A DNA stretch of 64,000 bases from Clostridium sp. 26_21 (GTDB lineage: Bacteria > Bacillota > Clostridia > TANB77 > CAG-508), in the NCBI GenBank assembly GCA_001915995.1, contig MNRO01000020.1:42473-106472 (forward strand), in the 5' to 3' direction. The position numbers and the translations under genes are program-made. A model generated the notes under the pieces. It had not been told where the DNA came from, did no database searches, and saw only the letters and a list, made by a program, of their open reading frames with translations. The stretch's first letter is position 1; each line of letters begins with the position of its first letter. Shown piece by piece: positions 43,928 through 52,552 of the stretch.

Positions 43928-45121
43928 TTAAGACCTTGTTGTTAATAGTAAGTTTTCTAGTGCATATCCAGCTTTTCTATTATGAGAAAGTAGTGGATGT
44001 ACATAAAAGTCAAGTGTTGTGCTTATTTGTGCATGACCTAGTCTTGCAGAAACAACAGCTATATCAACATTTTGTGCAACTAGTAAACTTGCATTTGTAT
44101 GTCTTAATCCGTGAAAATTAATTACAGGTAATCCTATTGTACCTACATATTTAACAAACCATTTGCTAATAGAAGAAGGATGCATAGGTTTGCCATCAGC
44201 TTGTACAAATAACCTATTAGAATTCGTCCATAATTCGCTATATAGCGATTTTTGATCTTCATACCATAACTTATATTCCTCAAGCAAAGAAATGATAAAT
44301 TCGGGTATTGCAATCTCTCTAATGGAGCTTTCTGTTTTAGGAACCTTTGTAAATACTCCCATATCTGATAGATATTGACTAGAACGGTTAATACTTATAA
44401 TTCCATTTCTAAAATCTACATCTTGTCATTCTAATCCCATTAATTCACCTAAACGAACACCAGTAAAGATAGTAAGAATGATAGCAACTTTATATTTAGT
44501 ATCTTCTACAGTAAGTTTTTCTAAGTTTTCTAATAATATTTTAGTTTGCTCATCATCATAAGATCTTCTTTTAGGCTTTTTTGCTCTAGGTGGTTGAACA
44601 CGTTCAGCAGGGTTACTTACAATTAATTGCCAGTAAACTGCTCTATGAAGCATTGCTCTTAATAATCTGTGATGTTCTAAAATGGTTTTACCAGATAAAG
44701 GCTTTTTAGTTTTTGAACCATTGTTATCTTTTTTTCTAACTAATTGAGTATCTTTTTCAAGTAAGTCATAGAATTTCATAATGTCAGTTGGTCTGATTTT
44801 GTTTATATAAAAATGTCCGAAATATGGTAGAATTCTTGTTTCTAACATTCTACAATATCTTTTGTATGTTGTAGGAGCTAGTTCTTTTGAACCATAATCT
44901 CTTTTCCATATTTCAACAAATTCAGAAAATTTAAGAGATTTACCATCTATGACTAAACCATTTTGTACTTCAGTAACAAATTTTGCTAGTTCAACTTCTG
45001 CTTCTTTTTTAGTTCCATGAATAGTTTTTCTGTGTATCATTGGTCTTCCATTTAGGTCAAATCCTTCTGATACTGTTAACCTGTAACTGTTTTTTCCTCT
45101 TTTTTCTATACTCCCAGCCAT
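43928..45121 (-). pseudogene. Tyrosine integrase with an in-frame TGA
   Basis: A tyrosine recombinase of 397 codons with normal domain order: N-terminal arm-binding domain (ITVSEGFDLNGRPMI-like start with GKNSYRLTVSEGFDLNGR), core-binding domain (EIWKRDYGSKELAPTTYKRYCRMLETRILPYFG) and a catalytic domain. The catalytic residues are Arg in TGVRLGELMGLE, then HGLRHTNASLL, LGHAQISTTLDFYVH with the nucleophile Tyr. At 44428-44426 a TGA replaces the Trp expected in GLEWQDVDF. The frame is otherwise uninterrupted. A single TGG-to-TGA change is the simplest cause, giving a truncated enzyme. The gene is the first of the island, next to the tRNA-Met footprint, which is the usual site for an integrase. 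Confidence 0.9.
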
Positions 45122-45403
45122 TACTTATTTCACCTCCTTTCAAGTATAACTATGGAAGGGAGAAGTATTTATGTGTATTATATAGTATTTTTTGATAAAT
45201 TACCAGCTATTTTTGTTTATTTTTAGCTACTTTCAAAGATTACAATAAAATTCATAAAAGAATATATAAAAAACATAAAGAAACTAAAAGAAATGTAATA
45301 AAAAATTAATAAGATATGGTAAAATTATAATTTTTATGATAGAATACAAGACAAATACACTAAAGAACAAAATAAAAAATAATGCTTAGCGTAAGGGATA
45401 GAA

Positions 45404-46690
45404 ATGAATAAGAAAAGAAAGAATAGAATTAGAAAATTTGGAATAAATAAAACAAATAAAATAATGAGACAAAGGCATCGAGAAAAGTACCACCATATAA
45501 AGGGGGTTAAAACTGGAAAAAATGCGAAGAAAAGATATATTCCTAATAAAGTTGTTAAATTATTAGATTTAAAAAAGTTTTATCATAAAATAGAAAGAAA
45601 TAAAAATACTGTTATTATAGAAATTCCACTTAGATTTTCCTTAATTACAAATCCAGAAGAATCATTAAAAACTTTAAAGAAAATATTTACAGCTATACAT
45701 GATGAAAAAGTACAAGAATTATTTTTGGATTATTCAAAATGTGAAGAATTGGGCTTATGTGCTTCTTCAGTAACAGATATAATTATACTTAATGGTTATA
45801 AATATAGAAGAATCTTAAATAAGCCTTTAAATACAAGAGGAAATGTTCCAAAATCCAATGAAGCCAAAGAAATTTTTATAATAAGTGGATTAGTAAAGCA
45901 TTTAGGAATTTCAAAAATAGAAAATATAAATACTGTTAGATTAGATATAATACAGAATCAGGAACAATCAAAAATGACAGATGAAATTATTCAATACTAT
46001 GATAAATGTTTAAATACCCAAAATTATCAACTGACGGCACAAGGAAAAAGTAAATTTGCACATATGATAGGTGAAGTTTTAGATAATGTAAGTCAACATG
46101 CAGGTGAATTAGCCACTTGGTATGCATCGGGTCACTTTAACATAGATAAAGATAGAAAAGATGGCAAATGTAGATTAGTATTATTTGATTTTGGAAATAG
46201 TATTTATGAAGGATTAAATAGAGAAGATACTACAGAATATACAAAAAAATTATTAAAAAATAAAACAAAAGAGCATTATAATATATTTAACAAAAAATGG
46301 AACGAAGAACCTTTATGGATGCTATATGTTTTACAATATAATGTTAGTAGAAAAAGAGTAGATGTGAATGATGATAGAGGAAAAGGAACTATAAAATTAA
46401 TAAATAATTTTATGCATATTGGAAAAAATATGGAGGGCAATAATCCGATAATGGCAATAGTAAGTGGAAATGGTTATATTTTATTTGATTCAACATATAC
46501 ATTAAAAGAAGAAATAGTGAATGGCAAAAAAATACCGATAATAGCATTTAATGAGGAAAATGACTTATCTAAAAAACCAGATAGTAAATATGTAAAAAGG
46601 ATAGATGAAAATTTTCCTGGAACTATGATAAGTATGGAATTTTATTTAGATAAAGAATATATAGAAAAGCAGATGGAGGTAAGAATATGA
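45404..46690 (+). CDS. STAS-like plus GHKL ATPase fusion protein
   Basis: A 428-residue protein. The N-terminus is strongly basic (residues 1-45). Residues about 68-135 resemble a STAS fold (TVIIEIPLRFSLITNPEESL, VQELFLDYSKCEELGLCASS). The second half has the Bergerat-fold signatures of GHKL ATPases: the N box GEVLDNVSQHAG (Glu224, Asn228), the DFGNS box (Asp262) and DDRGKGTIKL (Gly-rich lid, about 323-332). GHKL/STAS combinations are known from anti-sigma modules (RsbW/RsbV), but here both are in one protein and no sigma factor is nearby. Its stop overlaps the start of the next gene. I infer the sensor ATPase of a three-gene set with 46687 and 47008. Confidence 0.75.
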   Translation: MNKKRKNRIRKFGINKTNKIMRQRHREKYHHIKGVKTGKNAKKRYIPNKVVKLLDLKKFYHKIERNKNTVIIEIPLRFSLITNPEESLKTLKKIFTAIHDEKVQELFLDYSKCEELGLCASSVTDIIILNGYKYRRILNKPLNTRGNVPKSNEAKEIFIISGLVKHLGISKIENINTVRLDIIQNQEQSKMTDEIIQYYDKCLNTQNYQLTAQGKSKFAHMIGEVLDNVSQHAGELATWYASGHFNIDKDRKDGKCRLVLFDFGNSIYEGLNREDTTEYTKKLLKNKTKEHYNIFNKKWNEEPLWMLYVLQYNVSRKRVDVNDDRGKGTIKLINNFMHIGKNMEGNNPIMAIVSGNGYILFDSTYTLKEEIVNGKKIPIIAFNEENDLSKKPDSKYVKRIDENFPGTMISMEFYLDKEYIEKQMEVRI

Positions 46691-47001
46691 AAAACATAGA
46701 TTTAAGTAAGTTAACACAAAATATAAAGGTTATTTCGGGTAGAGATAGAGGAATGGAGCTTAGAGAAAAACTTAAAATAGATGAAAAAGATATAGATGAA
46801 GAGATTTATGAATTTGAAATAGCACAAGATGTGTATTCTTTTAATTCTTCGTGCTTTTTAGGCTTGTTTAGTGATAGCATAAAAAAATTAGGAGAGAAAA
46901 AATTTAGAGAAAAATACCAATTTAAATGTAGTGAATTAATAAGAATGAATATTGAAGATGGCATAAGAGATGCGGTAAATAAAGCTAATCCATTGGGGTG
47001 A
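46687..47001 (+). CDS. STAS-like domain protein (DUF4325-like)
   Basis: A 104-residue protein overlapping the ATPase gene by four bases. It shows the layout of DUF4325 STAS-like proteins: SGRDRGMELREKLKIDEKD, a central strand (IYEFEIAQDVYSFNSSCFLGLF) and helix SDSIKKLGEKKFREKYQFKCSE. Such proteins are often encoded next to GHKL ATPases in mobile DNA. By analogy with anti-sigma/anti-anti-sigma pairs, it may be the switch partner bound or modified by the ATPase. The ribosome binding site GGAGGTAAGA lies inside the upstream gene. Confidence 0.7.
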   Translation: MKNIDLSKLTQNIKVISGRDRGMELREKLKIDEKDIDEEIYEFEIAQDVYSFNSSCFLGLFSDSIKKLGEKKFREKYQFKCSELIRMNIEDGIRDAVNKANPLG

Positions 47002-47007
47002 TAAAAA

Positions 47008-47619
47008 ATGATAAAGAAAATTTTAATAATTGGTATAATTATAATATTTATGTGTATTGGACAAGTGAATGCTACAAATGAAATTGGTGATAAAATAGTC
47101 ATAGATACAACAAGTTGGACAGATGTTTTAGTAATGGCAATAAGTTTTATAAATTTGATATTTATAGTTGCTTTTTATATTAATGATCAAAAAAACAGAG
47201 AAAGTGATCAAAAAATAAATTATAAATTTTTTTGGTACAAAGATTATGTACTAAAAGATGCTATAAATATTATAGAAGAACATATTGATAATTGTAAAAA
47301 TATATTAGAAGAATGCAAACAATATAAATTGTCTGGTCCTAATGTAGAAGAATATAGTAGATATTTACAAGAGACAACAATATGGAATTTTAATAAATCA
47401 AATAATAATACAAAAACAAGATTATCCGAATTGTTGCAAACAATGGGAGGAGATTTATCAGAAGATATTATTGAAGAATTTAGGAATATTCAAGATTTAT
47501 TTACTGAAAGAATTCAAAATGTAAATAGTGATATTGATAGCTTATATGGAGAAATAGTAGAAAAAAAACCAAATTTAATGAATACATTATATAAATATGG
47601 ATTAGATATAATAAAATAA
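47008..47619 (+). CDS. Membrane protein, third gene of the STAS-GHKL set
   Basis: A 203-residue protein with a signal-like first helix (IKKILIIGIIIIFMCIGQVNA, residues about 2-22) and a second transmembrane helix (about 38-58, VLVMAISFINLIFIVAFYI). A long helical cytoplasmic part follows (EEHIDNCKNILEECKQYK; LSEDIIEEFRNIQDLFTERIQ). It starts six bases after the DUF4325-like gene, so all three are one operon ending at the terminator at 47619. The layout of two helices plus a helical domain would fit a membrane-acting effector controlled by the two upstream proteins, but there is no direct evidence. I recognise no family. Confidence 0.65.
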   Translation: MIKKILIIGIIIIFMCIGQVNATNEIGDKIVIDTTSWTDVLVMAISFINLIFIVAFYINDQKNRESDQKINYKFFWYKDYVLKDAINIIEEHIDNCKNILEECKQYKLSGPNVEEYSRYLQETTIWNFNKSNNNTKTRLSELLQTMGGDLSEDIIEEFRNIQDLFTERIQNVNSDIDSLYGEIVEKKPNLMNTLYKYGLDIIK

Positions 47620-47647
47620 AGTCTATACAAAGTAAGTATAGACTTTT
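47619..47647. terminator. Bidirectional terminator
   Basis: AAGTCTATAC and GTATAGACTT pair around AAAGTAA, followed by TTT. It closes both the triad and the converging gene 47660. Confidence 0.8.
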
Positions 47648-47659
47648 TAATTATATATT

Positions 47660-48742
47660 TTAATTTTCTTTAATCCATTCGAGCAATTCTTTTTCTGAAA
47701 TTATATTATTATTAAATTCTTTTATTTTTTCTTTAGCAAGTTTTTTCCAATTTTCAAAAGTTATTCGAATTTCTTCATTGTTAGATCTTTTAACTTGCAT
47801 TAATCTTCTTTGATAATTATTTCTATAAATTCTAATTCCTTCAATAGTATTTCTTTTTTTAGAATAAGAGTTATTAGCACCAATCTTTTTACAAGTTACT
47901 TCATCTTTACAATATACAATATCACAATATTTTTCGGTGTTTTTAAGTGGAATAAAATATTTCCCACAGTTTTTACAAATTTTAATTTTTACATTCTTAT
48001 TAGTAGCTATTTCAAATAGAGAAATATACAATATATTAGATAAATATAAAGTATGGAAAACAGGGCTATCACCTAGACTTATTATTCCATTTTCTAGATA
48101 TTCTCTAACAATTTTAGGTGTTATAGATTGTGAAGCTATATGGTATATATCGTGTGCAAATTGCTGGTAATAATATACTTCTATGTTTGTAGAATATTTA
48201 AATAAATTATTAAATATAGAATAAGAAAGACATTTTTCTAAAGGAGTATAATTTTTATCTACTGAATTATTATTTAAATTAAACATATAGTCCACACATT
48301 GCCTTATTAAATATTGTAATTTTTTTAATTTAGGCTTAATTCTATTGAAAATGGGTTGATAAGTTTTTATAAATTCATTTTCTGTTTTATAACATTTTAA
48401 TAAAGGAATAGATTTATCAAATTCACTTAAAATAGAAAATCCATAAAAACAGAAAAAGGTATGATAAGAACTTTCAAATGATGCAAAATTTGCATTAAGG
48501 AATTTTATTAAAAAAGTACCATAACTTTCTTCAAAAGGCTCTAACAATGTAGATGAAGAAAAATAAATTTCTTTATCATTATTAGCATTATCAAAAAGTA
48601 TATTTGCAAATTTATTATTTTTATTATGATTAAAAGTAGTTTTATACAAAGAAATAGAAGTTGTATAAAACTCTTTTCTTTTTTCTCGATTAAACCAAAA
48701 GTTGAAACAATTTTTTACTGGAATATTATCTTCTCTTAACAT
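47660..48742 (-). CDS. Zinc-ribbon protein, DUF6076-like
   Basis: A 360-residue soluble protein. The C-terminal third has a zinc-binding motif (KICKNCGKYFIPLKNTEKYC followed by D..YC...VTC) and a basic helical tail (YRNNYQRRLMQVKRSNNEE). The N-terminal two thirds are helical with many aromatic residues. The CxxCGxYFxP arrangement is what I know from DUF6076 proteins, which are common in mobile DNA of Firmicutes and have no assigned role. It is encoded alone, converging on the triad operon. Confidence 0.6.
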   Translation of the reverse strand: MLREDNIPVKNCFNFWFNREKRKEFYTTSISLYKTTFNHNKNNKFANILFDNANNDKEIYFSSSTLLEPFEESYGTFLIKFLNANFASFESSYHTFFCFYGFSILSEFDKSIPLLKCYKTENEFIKTYQPIFNRIKPKLKKLQYLIRQCVDYMFNLNNNSVDKNYTPLEKCLSYSIFNNLFKYSTNIEVYYYQQFAHDIYHIASQSITPKIVREYLENGIISLGDSPVFHTLYLSNILYISLFEIATNKNVKIKICKNCGKYFIPLKNTEKYCDIVYCKDEVTCKKIGANNSYSKKRNTIEGIRIYRNNYQRRLMQVKRSNNEEIRITFENWKKLAKEKIKEFNNNIISEKELLEWIKEN

Positions 48743-49010
48743 ATAAACACCTCAAAATATAAATTGCAATATGATTTATTAAATAAAATTGCTAACAAAG
48801 TGCCTTAATTATACAAAAAAATAGTAAAAAATGCAATAAAAATTACAAAAAAGATACCATGTAACCATTGAAAACACTGAAAAAAGAATAAAATGGAATA
48901 AAAAATTTAAAAATTTTTCAAAAATAGCTCCATTTTTAATAGTTGTTCTGGGGTTTATAGTAGAAGGGAAGAGAGGGACCTTCTAAATAAGAAAGAGAGG
49001 AGGTAGTACT

Positions 49011-49208
49011 ATGATAAATAATCAAATTCAAAGAACAACACTAACGATGAAAGAAGCATCAGAGTATTTAGGCATTTCATATTGGTTAATTAATCAACTG
49101 GTAAGGAAAAAACAAATTCCATATTGCAAAGTTGGTGGAAAATATTTATTTAGAGTACAAGCACTAGATGAATATTTAAAAAACATGGAATTACAATCTA
49201 TGAATTAA
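49011..49208 (+). CDS. Excisionase-family DNA-binding protein
   Basis: A 65-residue winged helix protein of the MerR/Xis type. It reads LTMKEASEYLGISYWLINQL, then VRKKQIPYCKVGGKYLFR and LDEYLKN, the standard helix-turn-helix and wing. Such proteins act as excisionases or as regulators of element genes. It has a very strong GAGGAGGT ribosome binding site. It is the first gene of the replication block (49011-50566). A short dyad AGAAGG...CCTTCT lies just upstream (48963-48984); the rest of 48743-49010 is AT-rich with no gene. Confidence 0.85.
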   Translation: MINNQIQRTTLTMKEASEYLGISYWLINQLVRKKQIPYCKVGGKYLFRVQALDEYLKNMELQSMN

Positions 49209-49236
49209 ATTTTAAAGAAAGAGAGGAAAGGAGGAA

Positions 49237-49719
49237 ATGCATAAGATACAATGGTTAAAAATCGATGTAAATTTATTTGCAAATAGAAAAATTCAAATAT
49301 TACTGAAAGAGCCTGATGGAGATACATATATTAGAGTATGGCTTCAATTATTAATTTTAGCTATGGAATGTAATAAAGAAGGAAAATTATTAATAAGTGA
49401 TAATAAAATAATGACAATAGAATATTTTTCGAAGATTATGGGAAAGTCTGAAGAAAAAATGCAAGAAATTATTAAGAAATTTTTAGAATTAGATATGATT
49501 ATTTTAGATAGCAATGTGTACAAAATAAAAAACTGGAATGAATATCAAAGTATTAAAACTTATGAAAAATATAAGGAACAAGCTAGATTAAGGCAACAAA
49601 AATATCGTAAAAAAAAGAAAAGTGAAAATGAAAAAAGTGATGTTACAGTAACGTTATGTAACGGGAAAGAAAAAAAGAATAAAGAAATAAGAATTAAGAA
49701 TAAAGAAGATAAGAAATAA
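49237..49719 (+). CDS. Phage replisome organiser N-terminal domain protein
   Basis: A 160-residue DnaD/replisome-organiser-like protein. The N-terminal winged-helix domain is characteristic (IQWLKIDVNLFANRKIQILL, DTYIRVWLQLLILAMECNKEGKL, IMTIEYFSKIMGKSEEKMQEII, FLELDMIIL). The C-terminus is extremely Lys/Glu-rich and simple. These proteins open the origin or load helicase for phage and element replication together with a DnaC-type loader, which is encoded next. It is shorter than many relatives, lacking a separate C-terminal domain. Confidence 0.85.
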   Translation: MHKIQWLKIDVNLFANRKIQILLKEPDGDTYIRVWLQLLILAMECNKEGKLLISDNKIMTIEYFSKIMGKSEEKMQEIIKKFLELDMIILDSNVYKIKNWNEYQSIKTYEKYKEQARLRQQKYRKKKKSENEKSDVTVTLCNGKEKKNKEIRIKNKEDKK

Positions 49720-49740
49720 GAAAGGAAGAAGAGAACACAA

Positions 49741-50566
49741 ATGGATTTAGAAAATATGAAATGTAAATCTAAAGATGAAATTTTCCACAATAAATGTAAA
49801 TTCTGTGGAAAAGATTTGAAGCCAATAGGTTTAGATTATTTATATGCAAATATACCTATAAGTTCAATAGAGTATGAAAGATGCGATTGTGAAAAATCAA
49901 AAGCTTATTGGAATGAAATAGATTTAAAAGAAGAAATACAAAAGAAGAGGAAACATTTTGAACAAATGATTAGGCAATTTTATATACAAAATTATACTAG
50001 TAAACGAATACAAGATTATCAATTTGAAAACTTAATAATAACAGCAACTAATAAGAAAGAAATAGAAATTGTAAAAGATTTTACACAAAAATGTATAAAT
50101 AAAAATCAAAAAAAATGGACTTATTATTACTGGAAAATCTGGAGTTGGAAAAACGCATTTAGCAACAACTATTTTAAATAAACTAACTGAAAAAGATATG
50201 TTAGTTTTAATGGGAATACTAATTTTATTGCTGGATGTAATTAAAGATACTTTTAAAGATTTTTCTAGTAAAGATAAAGACATAATAGAATTGTATTCTA
50301 AGGTTGATATGCTTATAATTGATGACTTAGGAACGGAAAGAATTAGTAGTTGGGCATTAGAAAAACTATATACAATTATAGAAAATAGAAATGAAAATAA
50401 ATTACCAATTATAGTAACAACTAGGTTTGATAAAGAGAGCTTATTAGATAGATTTTATCAAAGTGAAGATGAAGAATTAGCAGAAGCTGTTATTGAAAAG
50501 TTATATCAATTTTGCTATGGAATTGAACTAAAAAAATATGATGAATATGAAAAAGAAAAAAGTTAG
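49741..50566 (+). pseudogene. DnaC-like helicase loader, frameshifted
   Basis: Two frames together encode one AAA+ helicase loader. The first (49741 on) has a zinc-finger-like N-terminus (CKFCGKDLKPI...YERCDCEKSKAYW). After QKK, at a run of eight A near 50108-50115, the second frame takes over. It has the Walker A motif GLIITGKSGVGKTHLATT, Walker B VDMLIIDDLGTERIS and sensor ITVTTRFD-type IIVTTRF. One base difference in the A-run separates the frames. This may be a real frameshift, a homopolymer error or slippage during expression. It is the natural partner of the replisome organiser upstream. Confidence 0.85.
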
Positions 50567-50641
50567 TATAAGCGACCAAACTAAATACTAACTTAATCCA
50601 AAAACTAATATAATTATAAAATATTTATACATAAAAGTAAA

Positions 50642-50686
50642 GCAAAAAAGTTCATGTTTTTAATTTAGAAATTTGAGCTTTTTTGC
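50642..50686 (+). terminator. Terminator after the replication block
   Basis: GCAAAAAAGTTCA pairs with TGAGCTTTTTTGC across an AT loop, about 75 bases after the loader stop codon. Confidence 0.65.
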
Positions 50687-50727
50687 AATTATTTAAAATA
50701 AAAATAAGAGATTTTTTATAAAAAATT

Positions 50728-50845
50728 ATCCCTCGGAGAGCAAAAAGGGTATTAGGGCATTTTGCCCTAAACAGCGAAAAGGGTGTCAAAACACCACGCT
50801 GGCGAATATGAGGCATTAAAAAATGCCTCATTATTCGGAGCAATA
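50728..50845. other. Cluster of GC-rich hairpins, possible oriT
   Basis: This is an island of higher GC in AT-rich DNA with three consecutive hairpins: AGGGCA/TGCCCT (loop TTT), GGTGT/ACACC (loop CAAA) and ATGAGGCATT/AATGCCTCAT (loop AAA). CTCGGAG (50732) and TTCGGAGC (50835) flank the group. The arrangement and position after replication genes fit an origin of transfer or single-strand origin. No relaxase gene is visible in the window. A structured RNA is the alternative. Confidence 0.5.
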
Positions 50846-51017
50846 TAAATTTTTAGTTGATGGCAAAGTTGTTATTTCCAGTAAAGGTGTTGAGTGGATT
50901 TGCAAAAATGTTTTTAAACAAAAATATTTGGAATTGTTAGAAAAGAAGAAAATGGAATTGACGGAGAAGTATATAAAGGCAGGCTATATATATGATCATT
51001 TTTTTCATAGAAATTAA
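50823..51017 (+). CDS. Small hypothetical protein next to the hairpin cluster
   Basis: A 64-residue protein starting MPHYSEQYKFLVDGKVVISS, with a Lys/Glu-rich helix (FKQKYLELLEKKKMELTEKY) and ending YIYDHFFHRN. Its first codons overlap the last hairpin, and its ribosome binding site is poor, so translation may depend on the RNA structure. I believe related small ORFs accompany similar hairpin regions in other clostridial elements, but cannot name a family. Function unknown. Confidence 0.5.
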   Translation: MPHYSEQYKFLVDGKVVISSKGVEWICKNVFKQKYLELLEKKKMELTEKYIKAGYIYDHFFHRN

Positions 51018-51108
51018 TTGTAAATATTTAGAAGTATCTGTTGAGAAAAATGTCGTTTTGTGATATAAAATATACTAGAGTAATTATAATTATAAAAGGA
51101 GAATCAAT

Positions 51109-51771
51109 ATGGATATATTTTCTCAAATTGTATTAGCAATAGGAAAAACTCAAAATGGTGTAATTAATATGTTAGGAACTTGTTTTTTGATTGAAAAAGG
51201 AAAGTATATAGTAGTTCCTAGACACGTTATAGGAGATAATGATGAGAATTTATCAATAATATTACCTAGTATGAAAAGCATAAATGAATATCAGGATACA
51301 ACAGTAACAAGGGCAAATTGTATTGGTGTAAAAATAATTGCAAGTGATCCGTTTAGAGATATATCAATTTTAAAACCAATTCAATCTATTACAGCACCAG
51401 AAGTATTATTGGGAAATATCGATAATATAAAAATAATGGAACAGACCTATATTATTGGATTTCCTCATTGTACTGAGGGAAGAAAGGTGCTAACTGTTCA
51501 AGAGGCAGATGTAGGAGCAAAGATACTATTAGAAAGCAACAATATAAAATCAAAATATATAGTAGTAAATACTCAGACTAGACCCGGACAATCAGGTTCT
51601 TTAGTATATGACCCCAAAAGTAATAAAATTATTGCAATGTTAATAGGTGCTTTTGCACCAGATTCAGGAATTTCATTAGGAGGAATAAATCCTAGAGAAT
51701 TACATCAAACTACTCATTGCATATCTGCAGAATATATTTTAAAAATGATAAAGGAGGAAAAGAATGATTGA
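51109..51771 (+). CDS. Trypsin-like serine protease
   Basis: A 220-residue cytoplasmic trypsin-fold protease. The triad is visible as VVPRHV (His39), DPFRDISIL (Asp84) and RPGQSGSLVYD (Ser162), with the substrate-binding strand after it (IIAMLIGAFAPDSG). There is no signal peptide, so it acts inside the cell, unlike exported HtrA proteases. It has an AAAGGAG site. Its stop overlaps the next gene, which encodes a small protein with a membrane segment. Intracellular trypsin-like domains in defence loci are usually activated by an infection signal; that role is inferred here. Confidence 0.82.
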   Translation: MDIFSQIVLAIGKTQNGVINMLGTCFLIEKGKYIVVPRHVIGDNDENLSIILPSMKSINEYQDTTVTRANCIGVKIIASDPFRDISILKPIQSITAPEVLLGNIDNIKIMEQTYIIGFPHCTEGRKVLTVQEADVGAKILLESNNIKSKYIVVNTQTRPGQSGSLVYDPKSNKIIAMLIGAFAPDSGISLGGINPRELHQTTHCISAEYILKMIKEEKND

Positions 51772-52204
51772 ATTGCCAAAGTATTCTAATCAAGAATTAT
51801 TAGAAAGCCTTCAAGAATACCAAAAAGAAATTATACAAGAACTATTAGTAAATAACAATGAAGATGAAGCAATTGAATTATGGATAAATGCTAATGGACC
51901 AATAAATAATGTTAATTTTGGAGGAACGCAAGAAAAGAATCAATTACTTAAAAATTTTAAGATAGAACTTTGTAAACTACTTAGTGAATCACCAGAATAT
52001 GAAGAACAAGTTAAAGAAATTAAGGTTTATATAAATTTAGGAAAAGATGCAATTATATCAGGGTTAACTTTAGCTTTAGCTCCAAAACTTGGAGCAACTG
52101 CAATTATTGTAGTACCTTTAGTTGTGTTAGCAATGATGTCAATATCTAAAGTTGGTGTAAAAGCATATTGCAATACGATTTTAAATAGAGAGGAAAATAA
52201 GTGA
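51764..52204 (+). CDS. Small protein with hydrophobic C-terminal segment, partner of the protease
   Basis: A 146-residue protein. Residues about 1-95 are helical and acidic (LLESLQEYQKEIIQELLVNN; NFKIELCKLLSESPEYEEQ). One long hydrophobic stretch (about 97-130, GLTLALAPKLGATAIIVVPLVVLAMMS) could form one long or two short membrane helices, followed by a short basic tail. It overlaps the protease gene by eight bases, indicating tight coupling. Possible roles are a protease-activated membrane-damaging toxin or a membrane anchor for the protease. Neither is proven, and I recognise no family. Confidence 0.65.
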   Translation: MIELPKYSNQELLESLQEYQKEIIQELLVNNNEDEAIELWINANGPINNVNFGGTQEKNQLLKNFKIELCKLLSESPEYEEQVKEIKVYINLGKDAIISGLTLALAPKLGATAIIVVPLVVLAMMSISKVGVKAYCNTILNREENK

Positions 52205-52207
52205 AAA

Positions 52208-52525
52208 ATGGAAGAGTTGATGAAAAAAATTAAACAATTTAATGAGGAGAGAGATTGGGACAAATTTCACTCTCCAGAAAATTTGGCAAAATCAATTTCT
52301 ATCGAAGCAGGAGAACTTTTAGAATGTTTCCAATGGAATAGTGAAAATTATAATAAGGAAGAAGTATGTGAAGAATTAGCAGATGTATTTACATATTGTA
52401 TACAAATGGCTATGAAATTAGATGTAGATCCAAAAGAAATAATATTAAAGAAACTAGATAAGACGAAGAAAAAATATCCAGTAGAAAAAGCAAAGGGAGT
52501 AAGCACAAAATATAATAAATTATAA
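52208..52525 (+). CDS. MazG-like nucleotide pyrophosphohydrolase
   Basis: A 105-residue all-alpha NTP pyrophosphohydrolase of the RS21-C6/dCTPase group. It has the metal-binding pattern SISIEAGELLECFQW (ExxxE) and EELADVFTYCIQMA (ExxD). It hydrolyses a (deoxy)nucleoside triphosphate to the monophosphate. The neighbouring protease-partner gene ends three bases upstream and the helicase begins 27 bases downstream. A decayed copy of its last 23 codons sits at 41140, with the same downstream spacer. In defence loci such enzymes may deplete or clean nucleotide pools. Confidence 0.88.
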   Translation: MEELMKKIKQFNEERDWDKFHSPENLAKSISIEAGELLECFQWNSENYNKEEVCEELADVFTYCIQMAMKLDVDPKEIILKKLDKTKKKYPVEKAKGVSTKYNKL

Positions 52526-52552
52526 AAGTAATAATTATTGGGGGCAATTATT

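Noticed and set aside
44426..44428. TGA decoded as Trp throughout the genome
   Set aside because: Many genes here use TGG for Trp and end at TGA (for example at 59405 and 63058), and no other conserved Trp position is TGA.
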